Shown: positions 23,414-31,316 of the stretch, piece by piece | Layout: each line of letters begins with the position of its first letter | Numbering within the stretch: the stretch's first letter is position 1 | Source: Pseudomonas donghuensis | GTDB lineage: Bacteria > Pseudomonadota > Gammaproteobacteria > Pseudomonadales > Pseudomonadaceae | Length of the DNA stretch: 64,000 nucleotides | NCBI RefSeq assembly: GCF_000259195.1 | Contig: NZ_JH650761.1 | Span: 141,896-205,895 of the forward strand | Direction of reading: 5' to 3' | Translations under genes and position numbers: made by a program | The notes under the pieces: model-generated | The model's database searches: none | Seen by the model: the letters and a program-made list of their open reading frames with translations, nothing else | What the model was told of the DNA's origin: nothing

Positions 23414-24313
23414 ATGGAATTGCGTCACCTGCGCTACTTCATCGCCGTCGCCGAAGAGCTGCATTTTGGCCGGGCGGCGCAGAACCTGGGGATTTCCCAG
23501 CCACCGTTGAGTCAGCAGATCCAGGCCCTTGAACAGGAGCTGGGGGCACGCTTGTTCGAGCGAACCAATCGTCGGGTCGAGCTCAGCGAGGCCGGGCGCC
23601 TGTTCCTCGAAGAGGCACGGCTGGTGCTGGCGCAAGTCGACAAGGCTGCCGATGTCGCCCGGCGTGCGCAACTGGGTGAGCTGGGCGAGATGAAGATTGG
23701 CTTCACTTCTTCGGCACCGTTCAACTCGAGCATTCCCAAGGCTATTCACGCGTTTCGTCAGCGCTTCCCGGCGGTGCACCTGAACCTCAAGGAAATGAGC
23801 AGCCGCGATGTCGCCGACGCCTTGCTCGACGAGTCGATCGAGGTCGGCCTGATGCGCCCCTTGGCCTTGCCTGAGAGCCTGAATGTCGTCGAGCTGTTTC
23901 GCGAGCCGCTGGTGGCGGTGATCAATGCTGCCCATCCGCTGGCGCAAGGCAGTGACGCCGGGGTGCACATGGCGGCCCTGGCCCAGGAGCCGTTCGTGTT
24001 TTTTCCGCGCAGTTACGGCAGTGGCTTGCACGCGCAGTTGCTGAGCCTGGCACGCCAGGCCGGGTTCAGTCCGCATTTTGCCCAGGAGGCGGGGGAGGCG
24101 ATGACCATCATCGGCCTGGTGGCGGCGGGGTTGGGGGTGTCGGTATTGCCGGCTTCGTTCCAGCGCATGCGCATCGACGGGGTGGTGTACCGGACCTTGC
24201 TCGACGACGACGCGGTGACTGCCGTGTGGTTGGTGCAGCGCCGCGATGCGCCGTCGGCGATGGCCAGGGCCTTTGCCGAGCTGTTGACCCGCCAGGCCCT
24301 GGAACGCAGCTGA
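23414..24313 (+). CDS. LysR-family transcriptional regulator
   Basis: Typical 299-residue LysR protein. The N-terminal winged HTH is MELRHLRYFIAVAEELHFGRAAQNLG with ISQPPLSQQIQALE as recognition region. The C-terminal effector-binding domain follows (GEMKIGFTSSAPF, DALLDESIEVGLMR, IIGLVAAGLGVSVLP). It is divergent from the MFS exporter, its likely target, and convergent with the APE operon, whose last stop codon lies one base away. The inducer is unknown. Confidence 0.9.
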   Translation: MELRHLRYFIAVAEELHFGRAAQNLGISQPPLSQQIQALEQELGARLFERTNRRVELSEAGRLFLEEARLVLAQVDKAADVARRAQLGELGEMKIGFTSSAPFNSSIPKAIHAFRQRFPAVHLNLKEMSSRDVADALLDESIEVGLMRPLALPESLNVVELFREPLVAVINAAHPLAQGSDAGVHMAALAQEPFVFFPRSYGSGLHAQLLSLARQAGFSPHFAQEAGEAMTIIGLVAAGLGVSVLPASFQRMRIDGVVYRTLLDDDAVTAVWLVQRRDAPSAMARAFAELLTRQALERS

Positions 24314-24314
24314 G

Positions 24315-24761
24315 TTACTGGACCTTGGCCAGGTCGCCCTTCAGCGCAACGCCAGCCATGATCGCGCCGGCGTGGCATTCGTAGGTGGTGGCGTCCTTGC
24401 GCTCGTTGCGCTTGTAGTAGCTGCTGATGTTGGTCACGGCGTTGGCGCCAACCTTGCGGGCGGCGTCCTGCATGGTCAGTAGCGCTGATTGCAGGGCCCA
24501 TTCGCAGGCTGCTGCGTCCGTTTTGTTGAAGGCGTTGGTCTTCTTGTTGGTGACCGCTGCCGGGCTGACCACGGTGACCTTGCCCTTGGGCTGCACGCCG
24601 GCCAGGTAGAACTTCACCGAACCGTCGAGCTTGTTCTCGGCGGTCATCTGCGCCACGACTTTCTCGAACGGCAGGTAGTGGGTGGTGTCGCGGGCCTGGC
24701 TGAGGCCGGGCAGGGCGCAGAGCAGCAGGGCGGTGGTGGCGGTCCAGGTTTTCAGACGCAT
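24315..24761 (-). CDS. Small exported protein of unknown function (often mislabelled excinuclease subunit)
   Basis: A 148-residue protein with a cleavable signal peptide of about 23 residues (ending SQA), then a domain with KLDGSVKFYLAG, VVTNKKTNAFNKTD, CEWALQSAL and GANAVTNISSYYKR, and a conserved late Cys in YECHAGAIMAGVALKG. The core resembles small YbjQ-like domains. Related pseudomonad proteins carry the automatic name excinuclease ATPase subunit, which nothing in the sequence supports: there is no P-loop and the protein is exported. It is the last gene of the APE operon, 15 bases after the lipoprotein gene. Confidence 0.7.
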   Translation of the reverse strand: MRLKTWTATTALLLCALPGLSQARDTTHYLPFEKVVAQMTAENKLDGSVKFYLAGVQPKGKVTVVSPAAVTNKKTNAFNKTDAAACEWALQSALLTMQDAARKVGANAVTNISSYYKRNERKDATTYECHAGAIMAGVALKGDLAKVQ

Positions 24762-24776
24762 TATGTCGTTCCTTGA

Positions 24777-25220
24777 TTATTCAACAGTGTTCGAATGCTG
24801 TTCGCTGATGGCGCGCTGCACGATGTTCTGGGCTTCCAGCTTGTTCAGCTCTTGCAGGATGCTTTTGTCGAGGTTGTTCACCCAACGGTTGTAATTGCGG
24901 TGAATCTTGCCGTCCTTGTAGCCCAGCTCGCGGCTGTCGCGGTAGTTGATGCGAAAGTTGCTGACGCTGTAGTGGATGTCGACGGCGGCATAGAAGGTAT
25001 TGCGTACCAGGATGTCGGCCTGGATCAGGTTCGGGGTGACCTTGCGCGGGGTCCAGCCACGGTTGGCCACGGCCTTGAGGATGGCCTGCTGCACCTGCTC
25101 ATGGTTGTAGTTGTGGCCGACTACAAGCTGCTCTTGTGGGGTCAGTACCGGTTTCGAGGTACAGCCAGCCAGGCCCGCAAGGGCCAGGCCGAGGACAGCG
25201 GCGCGAATCAATGAAGACAT
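24777..25220 (-). CDS. Predicted lipoprotein at the end of the APE operon
   Basis: 147 residues with a type II signal peptide; the lipobox LAGC places the lipidated Cys at 20. The mature part starts TSKPVLTPQEQ and contains ILKAVANRGW and an aromatic-rich segment (HYSVSNFRINYRDS, HRNYNRWVNNL). I do not recognise a characterised family. Its position 25 bases after a ketosynthase gene suggests an envelope role in placing or protecting the pigment. Confidence 0.72.
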   Translation of the reverse strand: MSSLIRAAVLGLALAGLAGCTSKPVLTPQEQLVVGHNYNHEQVQQAILKAVANRGWTPRKVTPNLIQADILVRNTFYAAVDIHYSVSNFRINYRDSRELGYKDGKIHRNYNRWVNNLDKSILQELNKLEAQNIVQRAISEQHSNTVE

Positions 25221-25245
25221 TCCTTTCTCTCCAGCAGGTTTCAGG

Positions 25246-26472
25246 TCAGGTCCAGCGACGGAAAATCAGCGAGGTGTTGACCCCGCCAAAAGCGAAGTTG
25301 TTGTTCATCACATAGTCGTGACTCATGCTGCGAAACTCGCCGCACAAGTAGTCCAGCTCGCCGCAGCGCGGGTCGATGTGCTCAAGGTTGAGGGTGTGCA
25401 CATAGCGGTCGCTGTTCATCATCTCGATGCTGAACCAGGACTCCAGCGCGCCGCAAGCGCCCAGGGTGTGGCCGAGGAAGCTTTTTTGCGAGCTGATCGG
25501 CATGCGTGGGCCAAACAGGCTGCTGGTGGCCAGGGTTTCGGCGATATCGCCCTGCTCGGTGGCGGTGCCATGACCGTTCACATAGCCGATGGCCTCCGGC
25601 GCCAGGTTGGCGTCTTGCAGTGCCAGCTCCATGGCCCGGCGCATGGTCGCCTGCTCCGGGCGAGTCGTGTGCTGGCCGTCGGCGTTACTGCCAAAGCCGA
25701 CGATCTCGGCGTAGATGTATGCGCCGCGGGCCTGGGCATGTTCCAGCTCTTCGAGCACCAGCATGCCCCCGCCTTCGCCGATCACCAGGCCGTCGCGGCC
25801 GCTGTCGTAAGGGCTGGGGCTGCTGTGCGGGGCATCGTTCTTCAGGCTGGTGGCGTACAGCGCGTCGAAGACCATGGCCTCGGTCGGGCACAGCTCTTCG
25901 GCGCCGCCAGCGAGCATCAGCGGCAGGCGGCCGAACTTGATCGCTTCATAGGCGTAGCCGATGCCCTGGCTGCCGCTGGTGCAGGCGCTGGAGGTGGGGA
26001 TCAGGCGCCCGGTGAGACCGAAGAAAATGCTGATGTTGGCTGCCGTGGTGTGCGGCATCATCCGGACATAGGAGTTGGCGTTGAGGCCCTCGGCCACCGA
26101 GTTGAGCAGCATGTTGCCAAACGCCTTGATCTCGTCGGTGCTGCCGGTGGACGAACCGCAGGCCACGCCCATGCGCCCATCGCGGATTGACGGGTCATCG
26201 AGCAGGCCAGCATCGCGCAGGGCGTTCTGCGCTGCCGCCACGGCCAGGCGCGAGACCCGGCCCATGCTGCGCAGTTGCTTGCGGGTCCAGCCGGCGGGCA
26301 CCTTGAAGTCATCGATGGGGCCGGCCAAGCGCGTGTTGAGCTCTTCGAAGCGGTCCCATTCGTCCATGCGGCGGATGCCGCTGCGGTTGCTGGCGAAGTT
26401 GCCGGCGATGCTCTGCCAGTCGCTGCCCAGCGAGGTGATACCGGCCATGCCGGTGACGACTACACGTTTCAT
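25246..26472 (-). CDS. Beta-ketoacyl-ACP synthase (FabF-like) of the APE pathway
   Basis: Condenses malonyl-ACP onto the growing polyene. The 408-residue enzyme has a complete triad: Cys164 in SSACTSGSQG, His301 in NGHGTATEQGD and His335 in KSFLGHTLGACGALE. A C-terminal NNNFAFGGVN loop is also present. I prefer the ATG at 26472, which overlaps the ketoreductase stop as TGATG; GTG at 26478 is an alternative. With the second ketosynthase and the chain-length factor in this operon it forms the iterative type II core. Confidence 0.88.
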   Translation of the reverse strand: MKRVVVTGMAGITSLGSDWQSIAGNFASNRSGIRRMDEWDRFEELNTRLAGPIDDFKVPAGWTRKQLRSMGRVSRLAVAAAQNALRDAGLLDDPSIRDGRMGVACGSSTGSTDEIKAFGNMLLNSVAEGLNANSYVRMMPHTTAANISIFFGLTGRLIPTSSACTSGSQGIGYAYEAIKFGRLPLMLAGGAEELCPTEAMVFDALYATSLKNDAPHSSPSPYDSGRDGLVIGEGGGMLVLEELEHAQARGAYIYAEIVGFGSNADGQHTTRPEQATMRRAMELALQDANLAPEAIGYVNGHGTATEQGDIAETLATSSLFGPRMPISSQKSFLGHTLGACGALESWFSIEMMNSDRYVHTLNLEHIDPRCGELDYLCGEFRSMSHDYVMNNNFAFGGVNTSLIFRRWT

Positions 26473-27200
26473 CAGCACAGGCCTCCATTGACTGCCAGCA
26501 CCTGGCGGGTGATGTAGGCGGCTTCGGCCGACATGAGGAAATTCACTGCGCCGGCGACTTCTTCCGGGGTGCCCATGCGCTGCACCGGGATCATTTTCAG
26601 CAGCTCTTCGACCGGCACGTGTTCATCCAGCATGGCCGTGTCGATCAGCCCCGGGGCGACGCAGTTGACGGTGATCTTGCGCTTGCCCAGCTCGATCGCC
26701 AGGGCCTTGGCCGCACCGATCACCCCGGCTTTGGAAGCGCTGTAGTTGACCTGGCCGCGGTTGCCGATCATCCCCGAAACCGAGGTGATGCACACAATGC
26801 GCCCGGCTTTGCGCCGACGGATCATCGGCATCATCAGCGGGTGCAGAACGTTGTAGAAGCCGTCGAGGTTGGTACGCAGTACCTGGTCCCAGTCTTCTTC
26901 GGTGAGGGCCGGGAAGGCGCCGTCGCGGGTCAGGCCGGCGTTGCAGACCACGCCGTAGTAGGCGCCGTGGGTTTCAACGTCATCAGTAAGGATGGCGGCG
27001 CAAGCGGCGCGATCGGCAACGTCGAACTGCAGCACGCGGGCTTGCTGGCCCAAGCCCCGGACTTCTTCTGCAACGGCGTCGGCTTCGTTGCGCCCGCTTC
27101 GGCAATGCAGGACCAGGTCGAAACCGGCCCGCGCCAGGCGCAGGGCGATGGCCCGGCCTATGCCTCGGCTGGAACCGGTGACCAGGATGGTATCAGTCAT
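26472..27200 (-). CDS. 3-oxoacyl-ACP reductase (FabG-like) of the APE pathway
   Basis: NADPH-dependent short-chain reductase that reduces each beta-keto group during polyene extension. The 242-residue protein shows the cofactor motif TGSSRGIGRA near 8-17, NAGLTRDG, the catalytic Ser in TSVSGMIGNRG, YSASKAG with Tyr and Lys, and APGLIDT. The ATG at 27200 gives the family start MTDTILVTG. It overlaps the dehydratase gene by eight bases and shares TGATG with the next ketosynthase gene. Confidence 0.9.
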   Translation of the reverse strand: MTDTILVTGSSRGIGRAIALRLARAGFDLVLHCRSGRNEADAVAEEVRGLGQQARVLQFDVADRAACAAILTDDVETHGAYYGVVCNAGLTRDGAFPALTEEDWDQVLRTNLDGFYNVLHPLMMPMIRRRKAGRIVCITSVSGMIGNRGQVNYSASKAGVIGAAKALAIELGKRKITVNCVAPGLIDTAMLDEHVPVEELLKMIPVQRMGTPEEVAGAVNFLMSAEAAYITRQVLAVNGGLC

Positions 27201-27663
27201 GGGGGGACTCCTCTGGGCCCGCTTCGGCCAGGTAACTGGCCGCCTGTGGCGGGCGAAAAACATTCAAACGGGCCGTGGCATGGATGCCCGGGCCACGCAG
27301 GTGACACTCGAACACCCCCATGCCGTTGTCGTCTTCGAGCGACCGCAGGGCATGGATGCGCAAGTGGGCACCGGCAGGGAAATGTTCGACATTGCATTCG
27401 AATTTACGCGTGCCGAGCAAAAAGCCCAGCGCCACCGCCTGGCCTTGCTGGCGCGCGCGGCAACCGGCGTAGGCGGCCACGCTCTGGGCCATCAGCTCGA
27501 TGCCGACCCAGGCCGGCAGGCTGCCGTCGGCGCGGTTGAACAGGCCGCCGGGGCGCACGGTCAGGTGGGTATGGATCTGCTCTTCATCGAAGGACTCGAC
27601 CTGATCGATGAGGATCATGTCGCCGGCATGGGGCAGCAGTTCGGCCAGTGGCCAGGTGATCAT
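27193..27663 (-). CDS. Hotdog 3-hydroxyacyl-ACP dehydratase (ApeP-like)
   Basis: Removes water from 3-hydroxyacyl-ACP to make the conjugated double bonds. The 156-residue single hotdog domain has LPHAGDMILIDQV with the catalytic His near 12 and AWVGIELMAQSVAAYAG on the hotdog helix, similar to FabA/FabZ-type enzymes annotated in APE clusters. A second dehydratase domain is fused to the acyl-AMP ligase of this operon, so the two may act as a heteromer or in turn. Confidence 0.83.
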   Translation of the reverse strand: MITWPLAELLPHAGDMILIDQVESFDEEQIHTHLTVRPGGLFNRADGSLPAWVGIELMAQSVAAYAGCRARQQGQAVALGFLLGTRKFECNVEHFPAGAHLRIHALRSLEDDNGMGVFECHLRGPGIHATARLNVFRPPQAASYLAEAGPEESPHD

Positions 27664-28859
27664 GGGGTGTCTCCGAGAATCAGGCTGACGTTGTTGCCAC
27701 CGAAGGCGAACGAGTTGCTCATCAGGCGTCGCGGGCCCTGGGCCGGCAGGCGCTGGCTGGCATCGACCAGGTTCAGGGCCGGCAGTTGTGGGTCATCCAC
27801 ACCATCCCAGACATGCGGTGGCAAGCGCCCTTCGGTATTGTCGGCGGCCAGGCTCAACCAGCAGAACGCGGCTTCCAGGGCGCCAGCGGCACCCAGGGTA
27901 TGCCCGGTCATCGGCTTGCTCGATGAGCAGGCCAGCTGGCTGCCAAACAGTTCATGCACGGCCAGGCTTTCCATGGCGTCGTTGTGTCGTGTGGCGGTGC
28001 CGTGCAGGTTCAGGTAGTCGATCTGTGCAGGTTGCAGGCGGGCATTGTCCAGCGCTTTGCGCATCGCCTGCAAGGCGCCTTTGCCGCTGGGCTCGGGGGC
28101 GGAGATGTGATGCGCGTCCGAGCTGGCACCGGCACCGAGCAGGGCGATGCTGGCGCCTTCGTGGTTGGCTTCGCGGGTCATCAGAAACAGCGCCGCGGCT
28201 TCGCCGATGTTGATGCCGTTGCGGTTGACCGAGAACGGGTTGCAGCGCTCGGCGCTGACTGCTTCCAGGGCAGTGAAGCCGTTGAGGGTCAGCTTGCACA
28301 GGCTATCCACACCACCGCAGATCACCGCGTCGCACACCCCCAGGTCCAACAGGCGCCGGGCACTCATCAAGGCCCGTGCACTGGAGGTGCAGGCGGTGGA
28401 AATCACATAGGCCGGGCCGCTCAGCTGCAGCCAGTCGGCGAGAAAGTTGGCCGGGGCGCTGAGCTCCTGCTGGGCGTAGTCGTAGCTCGGCGGGAACTGC
28501 TGCTCACGCAGGTAGTGAGCGATGCTGTCGCTGGCTTCCTTGATGCCCGAGGTGCTGGTGCCCAGGACGATGCCGATGCGCTGGCGGCCAAAGCGGGCGA
28601 TGGCCGCTTCGATCGCTGCGTCAATCTGCAGGCAGGCGACGTACAGCAGTTGGTTGTTGCGGCTGTGATGGGCCTGCAACGCGGCGGGCAAGCTTGGCAA
28701 CTCGTCTTGTACGGCCGCCACCGGCAGACCGCGTTGCGGTACCCAGCCGTCCTCCACACGCATGCCTGAGCAGTCGCCGGCAAACAGCCGGCGGGCAACG
28801 TCGGCCTGGCCGCGCCCCAGGGCACAGACCAGGCCCAGGGCATTGAGATAAGCGGTCAT
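27660..28859 (-). CDS. Beta-ketoacyl-ACP synthase, second copy, of the APE pathway
   Basis: A 399-residue ketosynthase with all three catalytic residues: Cys157 in STACTSSARAL, His286 in NLHGTATRHND and His320 in KPMTGHTLGAAGALE. An SNSFAFGGNN loop lies near the end. It is clearly diverged from the ketosynthase at 25246-26472, so the two likely have different chain or starter roles. In studied APE systems one such enzyme pairs with the chain-length factor; which of the two does so here cannot be told. The ATG start overlaps the upstream lipoprotein stop by four bases. Confidence 0.87.
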   Translation of the reverse strand: MTAYLNALGLVCALGRGQADVARRLFAGDCSGMRVEDGWVPQRGLPVAAVQDELPSLPAALQAHHSRNNQLLYVACLQIDAAIEAAIARFGRQRIGIVLGTSTSGIKEASDSIAHYLREQQFPPSYDYAQQELSAPANFLADWLQLSGPAYVISTACTSSARALMSARRLLDLGVCDAVICGGVDSLCKLTLNGFTALEAVSAERCNPFSVNRNGINIGEAAALFLMTREANHEGASIALLGAGASSDAHHISAPEPSGKGALQAMRKALDNARLQPAQIDYLNLHGTATRHNDAMESLAVHELFGSQLACSSSKPMTGHTLGAAGALEAAFCWLSLAADNTEGRLPPHVWDGVDDPQLPALNLVDASQRLPAQGPRRLMSNSFAFGGNNVSLILGDTP

Positions 28860-29341
28860 GGCGTGTTCTCGCTGGGTAGTGGGCTGACTAGATAACGCAG
28901 GCCCCGGTCGAGGTTCAAGGTGAAGTCGTCGGCTTGTCGGTAGTCGACGCGCCAGCGTTCACCCAGCCAGCGCTGCTGGCCTAGCTGGCGGGCGCCGGGA
29001 TAGAGCTGTTGCAGCTGTTCGGCAGGGGTCAGGGCGAACAGCAGGGCAGCGAACAGTTCGCGGGCCGCCGGGTTGGGCGGTAGCAGGCCGTCGGCTTGCC
29101 ACTGGCCTTGATCGAGCAACTGCCGGGCTTGCGGAATACCCAGCAGATCCAGCAGCGACCAGCGCAGGTTGGTGTCCTCGCGCTGGATCACCAGCAACCA
29201 GTCCTGTCGCTGCCCGGCCTGTTCGCGCTGGATGTGCAACTGCAGCGGCAGGCTCAGCGGCGGTAACTGCACGGGCAGCGGCGCACGGCTGGCGCAGGCG
29301 CTCAGCAGGGCGAAGGCGAGGATCAGCAACAGGCGTTTCAT
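28856..29341 (-). CDS. DUF3261-type lipoprotein of the APE operon
   Basis: 161 residues starting MKRLLLILAF with the lipobox LLSAC, lipidated Cys at 16. The mature part is rich in Leu and Gln (LPLQLHIQREQAGQ, LDLLGIPQARQLL) and ends GLRYLVSPLPSENTP. It resembles the DUF3261 lipoproteins found in APE clusters, probably an outer-membrane partner of the LolA-like and MMPL proteins. The ATG at 29341 overlaps the methyltransferase stop. Confidence 0.7.
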   Translation of the reverse strand: MKRLLLILAFALLSACASRAPLPVQLPPLSLPLQLHIQREQAGQRQDWLLVIQREDTNLRWSLLDLLGIPQARQLLDQGQWQADGLLPPNPAARELFAALLFALTPAEQLQQLYPGARQLGQQRWLGERWRVDYRQADDFTLNLDRGLRYLVSPLPSENTP

Positions 29342-30072
29342 GCACTCGGCTCGGCTGGGTTCAAGGGTTTGCGGGCGACCACGTTGACCAGGGTCTCTTC
29401 GCGCTGGCCGACCGGTGGCGGCTTGCGCAGGCCAAAGCGTTCGAGCAGGCCGAAGTCGCTGGAACGGCTCCACCACAGGTACGGGTAAGAGACATTCTGC
29501 GCGCCAAATTCGAAACCCTGGTCGCGGAGCATCTGCAGGTACTGTTCGGCACTTTTCTGCACGTGCATGGGGTGGCGGAACAGCCAGCGAATCACCCAGG
29601 TGTCGATGTAGGCTTCGGTGGACTCGGCAAACAGCAGGTAGCCACCGGGCTTGAGTACCCGGTAGAACTCGGCCAGGGCTTTTTCCTGCTCGACCAGGTG
29701 GTGGAAGGTCTGGTGGCAGAAGAGGATATCGACGCTGCTGTCGGCAAACTGCAACGCCGCGCAGTCACTGCCGCGCAGCTCGACGTTCAGGCCCAGGCGG
29801 CCGGCCTCGGCCTGGCTCAGTTCAAGGCTGTGCGGGTCGGCGTCGGTACCCAGCAACCGGGCGGGGGCGAACACCTGCTGCAGGTACTGGAACGACTTGC
29901 CCTGGCCGCAGCCGGCATCGAGCAGCACGGGGGCACGGGGTGGTGCCTGGTCGAACAGCCGGCGCAGGTCGTTGATCGCTACGCGCAGCACATGATGCTG
30001 CCAGGTATGGCTGCGCAGGAACCAGAAGCCGAAACGGGTTTCCTCGACGTAGCTGTCGCTGAGGAATTTCAT
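29338..30072 (-). CDS. Class I SAM-dependent methyltransferase of the APE operon
   Basis: 244 residues with the SAM-binding LDAGCGQGKS at 51-60, a DADPHSL acidic loop, and the post-motif YRVLKPGGYLLFAEST. In APE pigments the aromatic head group commonly carries a methyl, so this enzyme is the likely C- or O-methyltransferase for the aryl ring; that is inference from context. It overlaps both neighbours by four bases. Confidence 0.83.
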   Translation of the reverse strand: MKFLSDSYVEETRFGFWFLRSHTWQHHVLRVAINDLRRLFDQAPPRAPVLLDAGCGQGKSFQYLQQVFAPARLLGTDADPHSLELSQAEAGRLGLNVELRGSDCAALQFADSSVDILFCHQTFHHLVEQEKALAEFYRVLKPGGYLLFAESTEAYIDTWVIRWLFRHPMHVQKSAEQYLQMLRDQGFEFGAQNVSYPYLWWSRSSDFGLLERFGLRKPPPVGQREETLVNVVARKPLNPAEPSA

Positions 30073-31316
30073 GCCGGCGTCCTGGCACAGACTTCGGCGA
30101 GCATGCGCAGGCGCCGCTTGGGTTCGGCCACGAACGGGTTGCGTTGGTCCCAGGCGTAGCCGGCCAGGATCGAGCTGATCATCGCGCGGATTTCCGGCGA
30201 GCTGGCCGGGTGGTAGATGACGTCCTGGAAGCTGCCGTTGTACCAGCCTTCAACGTAGGCGCGGAAGGTGTCGACGCCACGCTTGAGCGGCTCGGCGAAC
30301 TCGCTCTGCCAATCGACGCCTTCGCCCTGCAACTGGCGGTGCAGGACGCCGGCGGCCATGCTCGCCGAGCGCATGGCGATGGTCACCCCGGAGGAGAACA
30401 CCGGGTCGAGGAATTCTGCGGCGTTGCCGAGCAAGGCGAAGCCCGGGCCGTGCAGGGTCTTGACGTTGGCCGAGTAGCCGCCGATGGTCCGCGCCGGGGT
30501 GTCCCACACGGCGTTGGCCAGGACCTTGGCCAGGCTTGGGGTCTGGGCGACGAAGTCCTTCAGGCAGGCATCCAGGTCGGCCGGCGCGGCGGCAAAGTGC
30601 TCGGCGGCGGCGACCACCCCCAGGGAACAGCGGCCGTTGCTGAACGGAATGGTCCAGAACCAGATATCCCGGTGCTGCGGATGGGTGGTGATGAGGATCT
30701 TTTCCCGGTCGAAGGCCGGGTGGTCGATGCGGTCTTCGATATGCGTGAACATCGCCTGGCGCACCGGGAAGTTCGACGGTGCTTCCAGGTCCAGCAGGCG
30801 CGGCAGCACGCGGCCATAGCCGCTGGCATCGAGGACGAATGAGGCTTCGACGCAGTACTCGCTGCCATCCAGGCGGCGCACGCGCACCTGCGGGCGCGGG
30901 CGCTCGAAGTCGGCGGCGATGATCTCTTCTTCGTAGCGGATTTCAACGCCCTGGGCCTCGGCCTGGTCGGCCAGCAGCTGGTCGAACTGGGCGCGTTGAA
31001 CCTGGAAGGTGCTCGGCTTGCCATTGCTGAAGGTGTCGCCGAAATCGAAGGCGCTGTACTCATCGCCCCAGGCGAAGGCCGCGCCGTTCTTGCGCTGGAA
31101 ACCCGCCGCTTCAAGGGCCGGGAGCATGCCGGCTTCTTCGACGAAGTCGATGCAATGCGACAACAGGCTTTCGCCGATGGAAAAACGCGGGAAGCGCTGG
31201 CGCTCGATGATCAGCACGTCGTGGCCGTTGCGCTTGAGCAAGGCCCCGGCGATGGCGCCGGACGGGCCGGCGCCGATAATCAATACCTGCCGTTGTTGCA
31301 GTTCAGGGTTCGGCAT
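30069..31316 (-). CDS. FAD-dependent halogenase-like monooxygenase of the APE operon
   Basis: A 415-residue flavoprotein with the FAD-binding GAGPSG at 15-20, an E39-containing IIERQRFPR strand, and GNAAEFLDPVFSSGV. The halogenase signature WxWxIP is present as WFWTIP at 219-224, and a Lys at 76 in FQRKNGAAFAW is placed like the catalytic lysine of non-tryptophan flavin halogenases. It may therefore halogenate the aryl ring, or hydroxylate it. GGAGG precedes the ATG at 31316. The substrate and the reaction are inferred only. Confidence 0.78.
   Translation of the reverse strand: MPNPELQQRQVLIIGAGPSGAIAGALLKRNGHDVLIIERQRFPRFSIGESLLSHCIDFVEEAGMLPALEAAGFQRKNGAAFAWGDEYSAFDFGDTFSNGKPSTFQVQRAQFDQLLADQAEAQGVEIRYEEEIIAADFERPRPQVRVRRLDGSEYCVEASFVLDASGYGRVLPRLLDLEAPSNFPVRQAMFTHIEDRIDHPAFDREKILITTHPQHRDIWFWTIPFSNGRCSLGVVAAAEHFAAAPADLDACLKDFVAQTPSLAKVLANAVWDTPARTIGGYSANVKTLHGPGFALLGNAAEFLDPVFSSGVTIAMRSASMAAGVLHRQLQGEGVDWQSEFAEPLKRGVDTFRAYVEGWYNGSFQDVIYHPASSPEIRAMISSILAGYAWDQRNPFVAEPKRRLRMLAEVCARTPA

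Noticed and set aside
24315..24761. Excinuclease ATPase subunit
   Set aside because: There is no P-loop or ABC signature, and the protein has a signal peptide.
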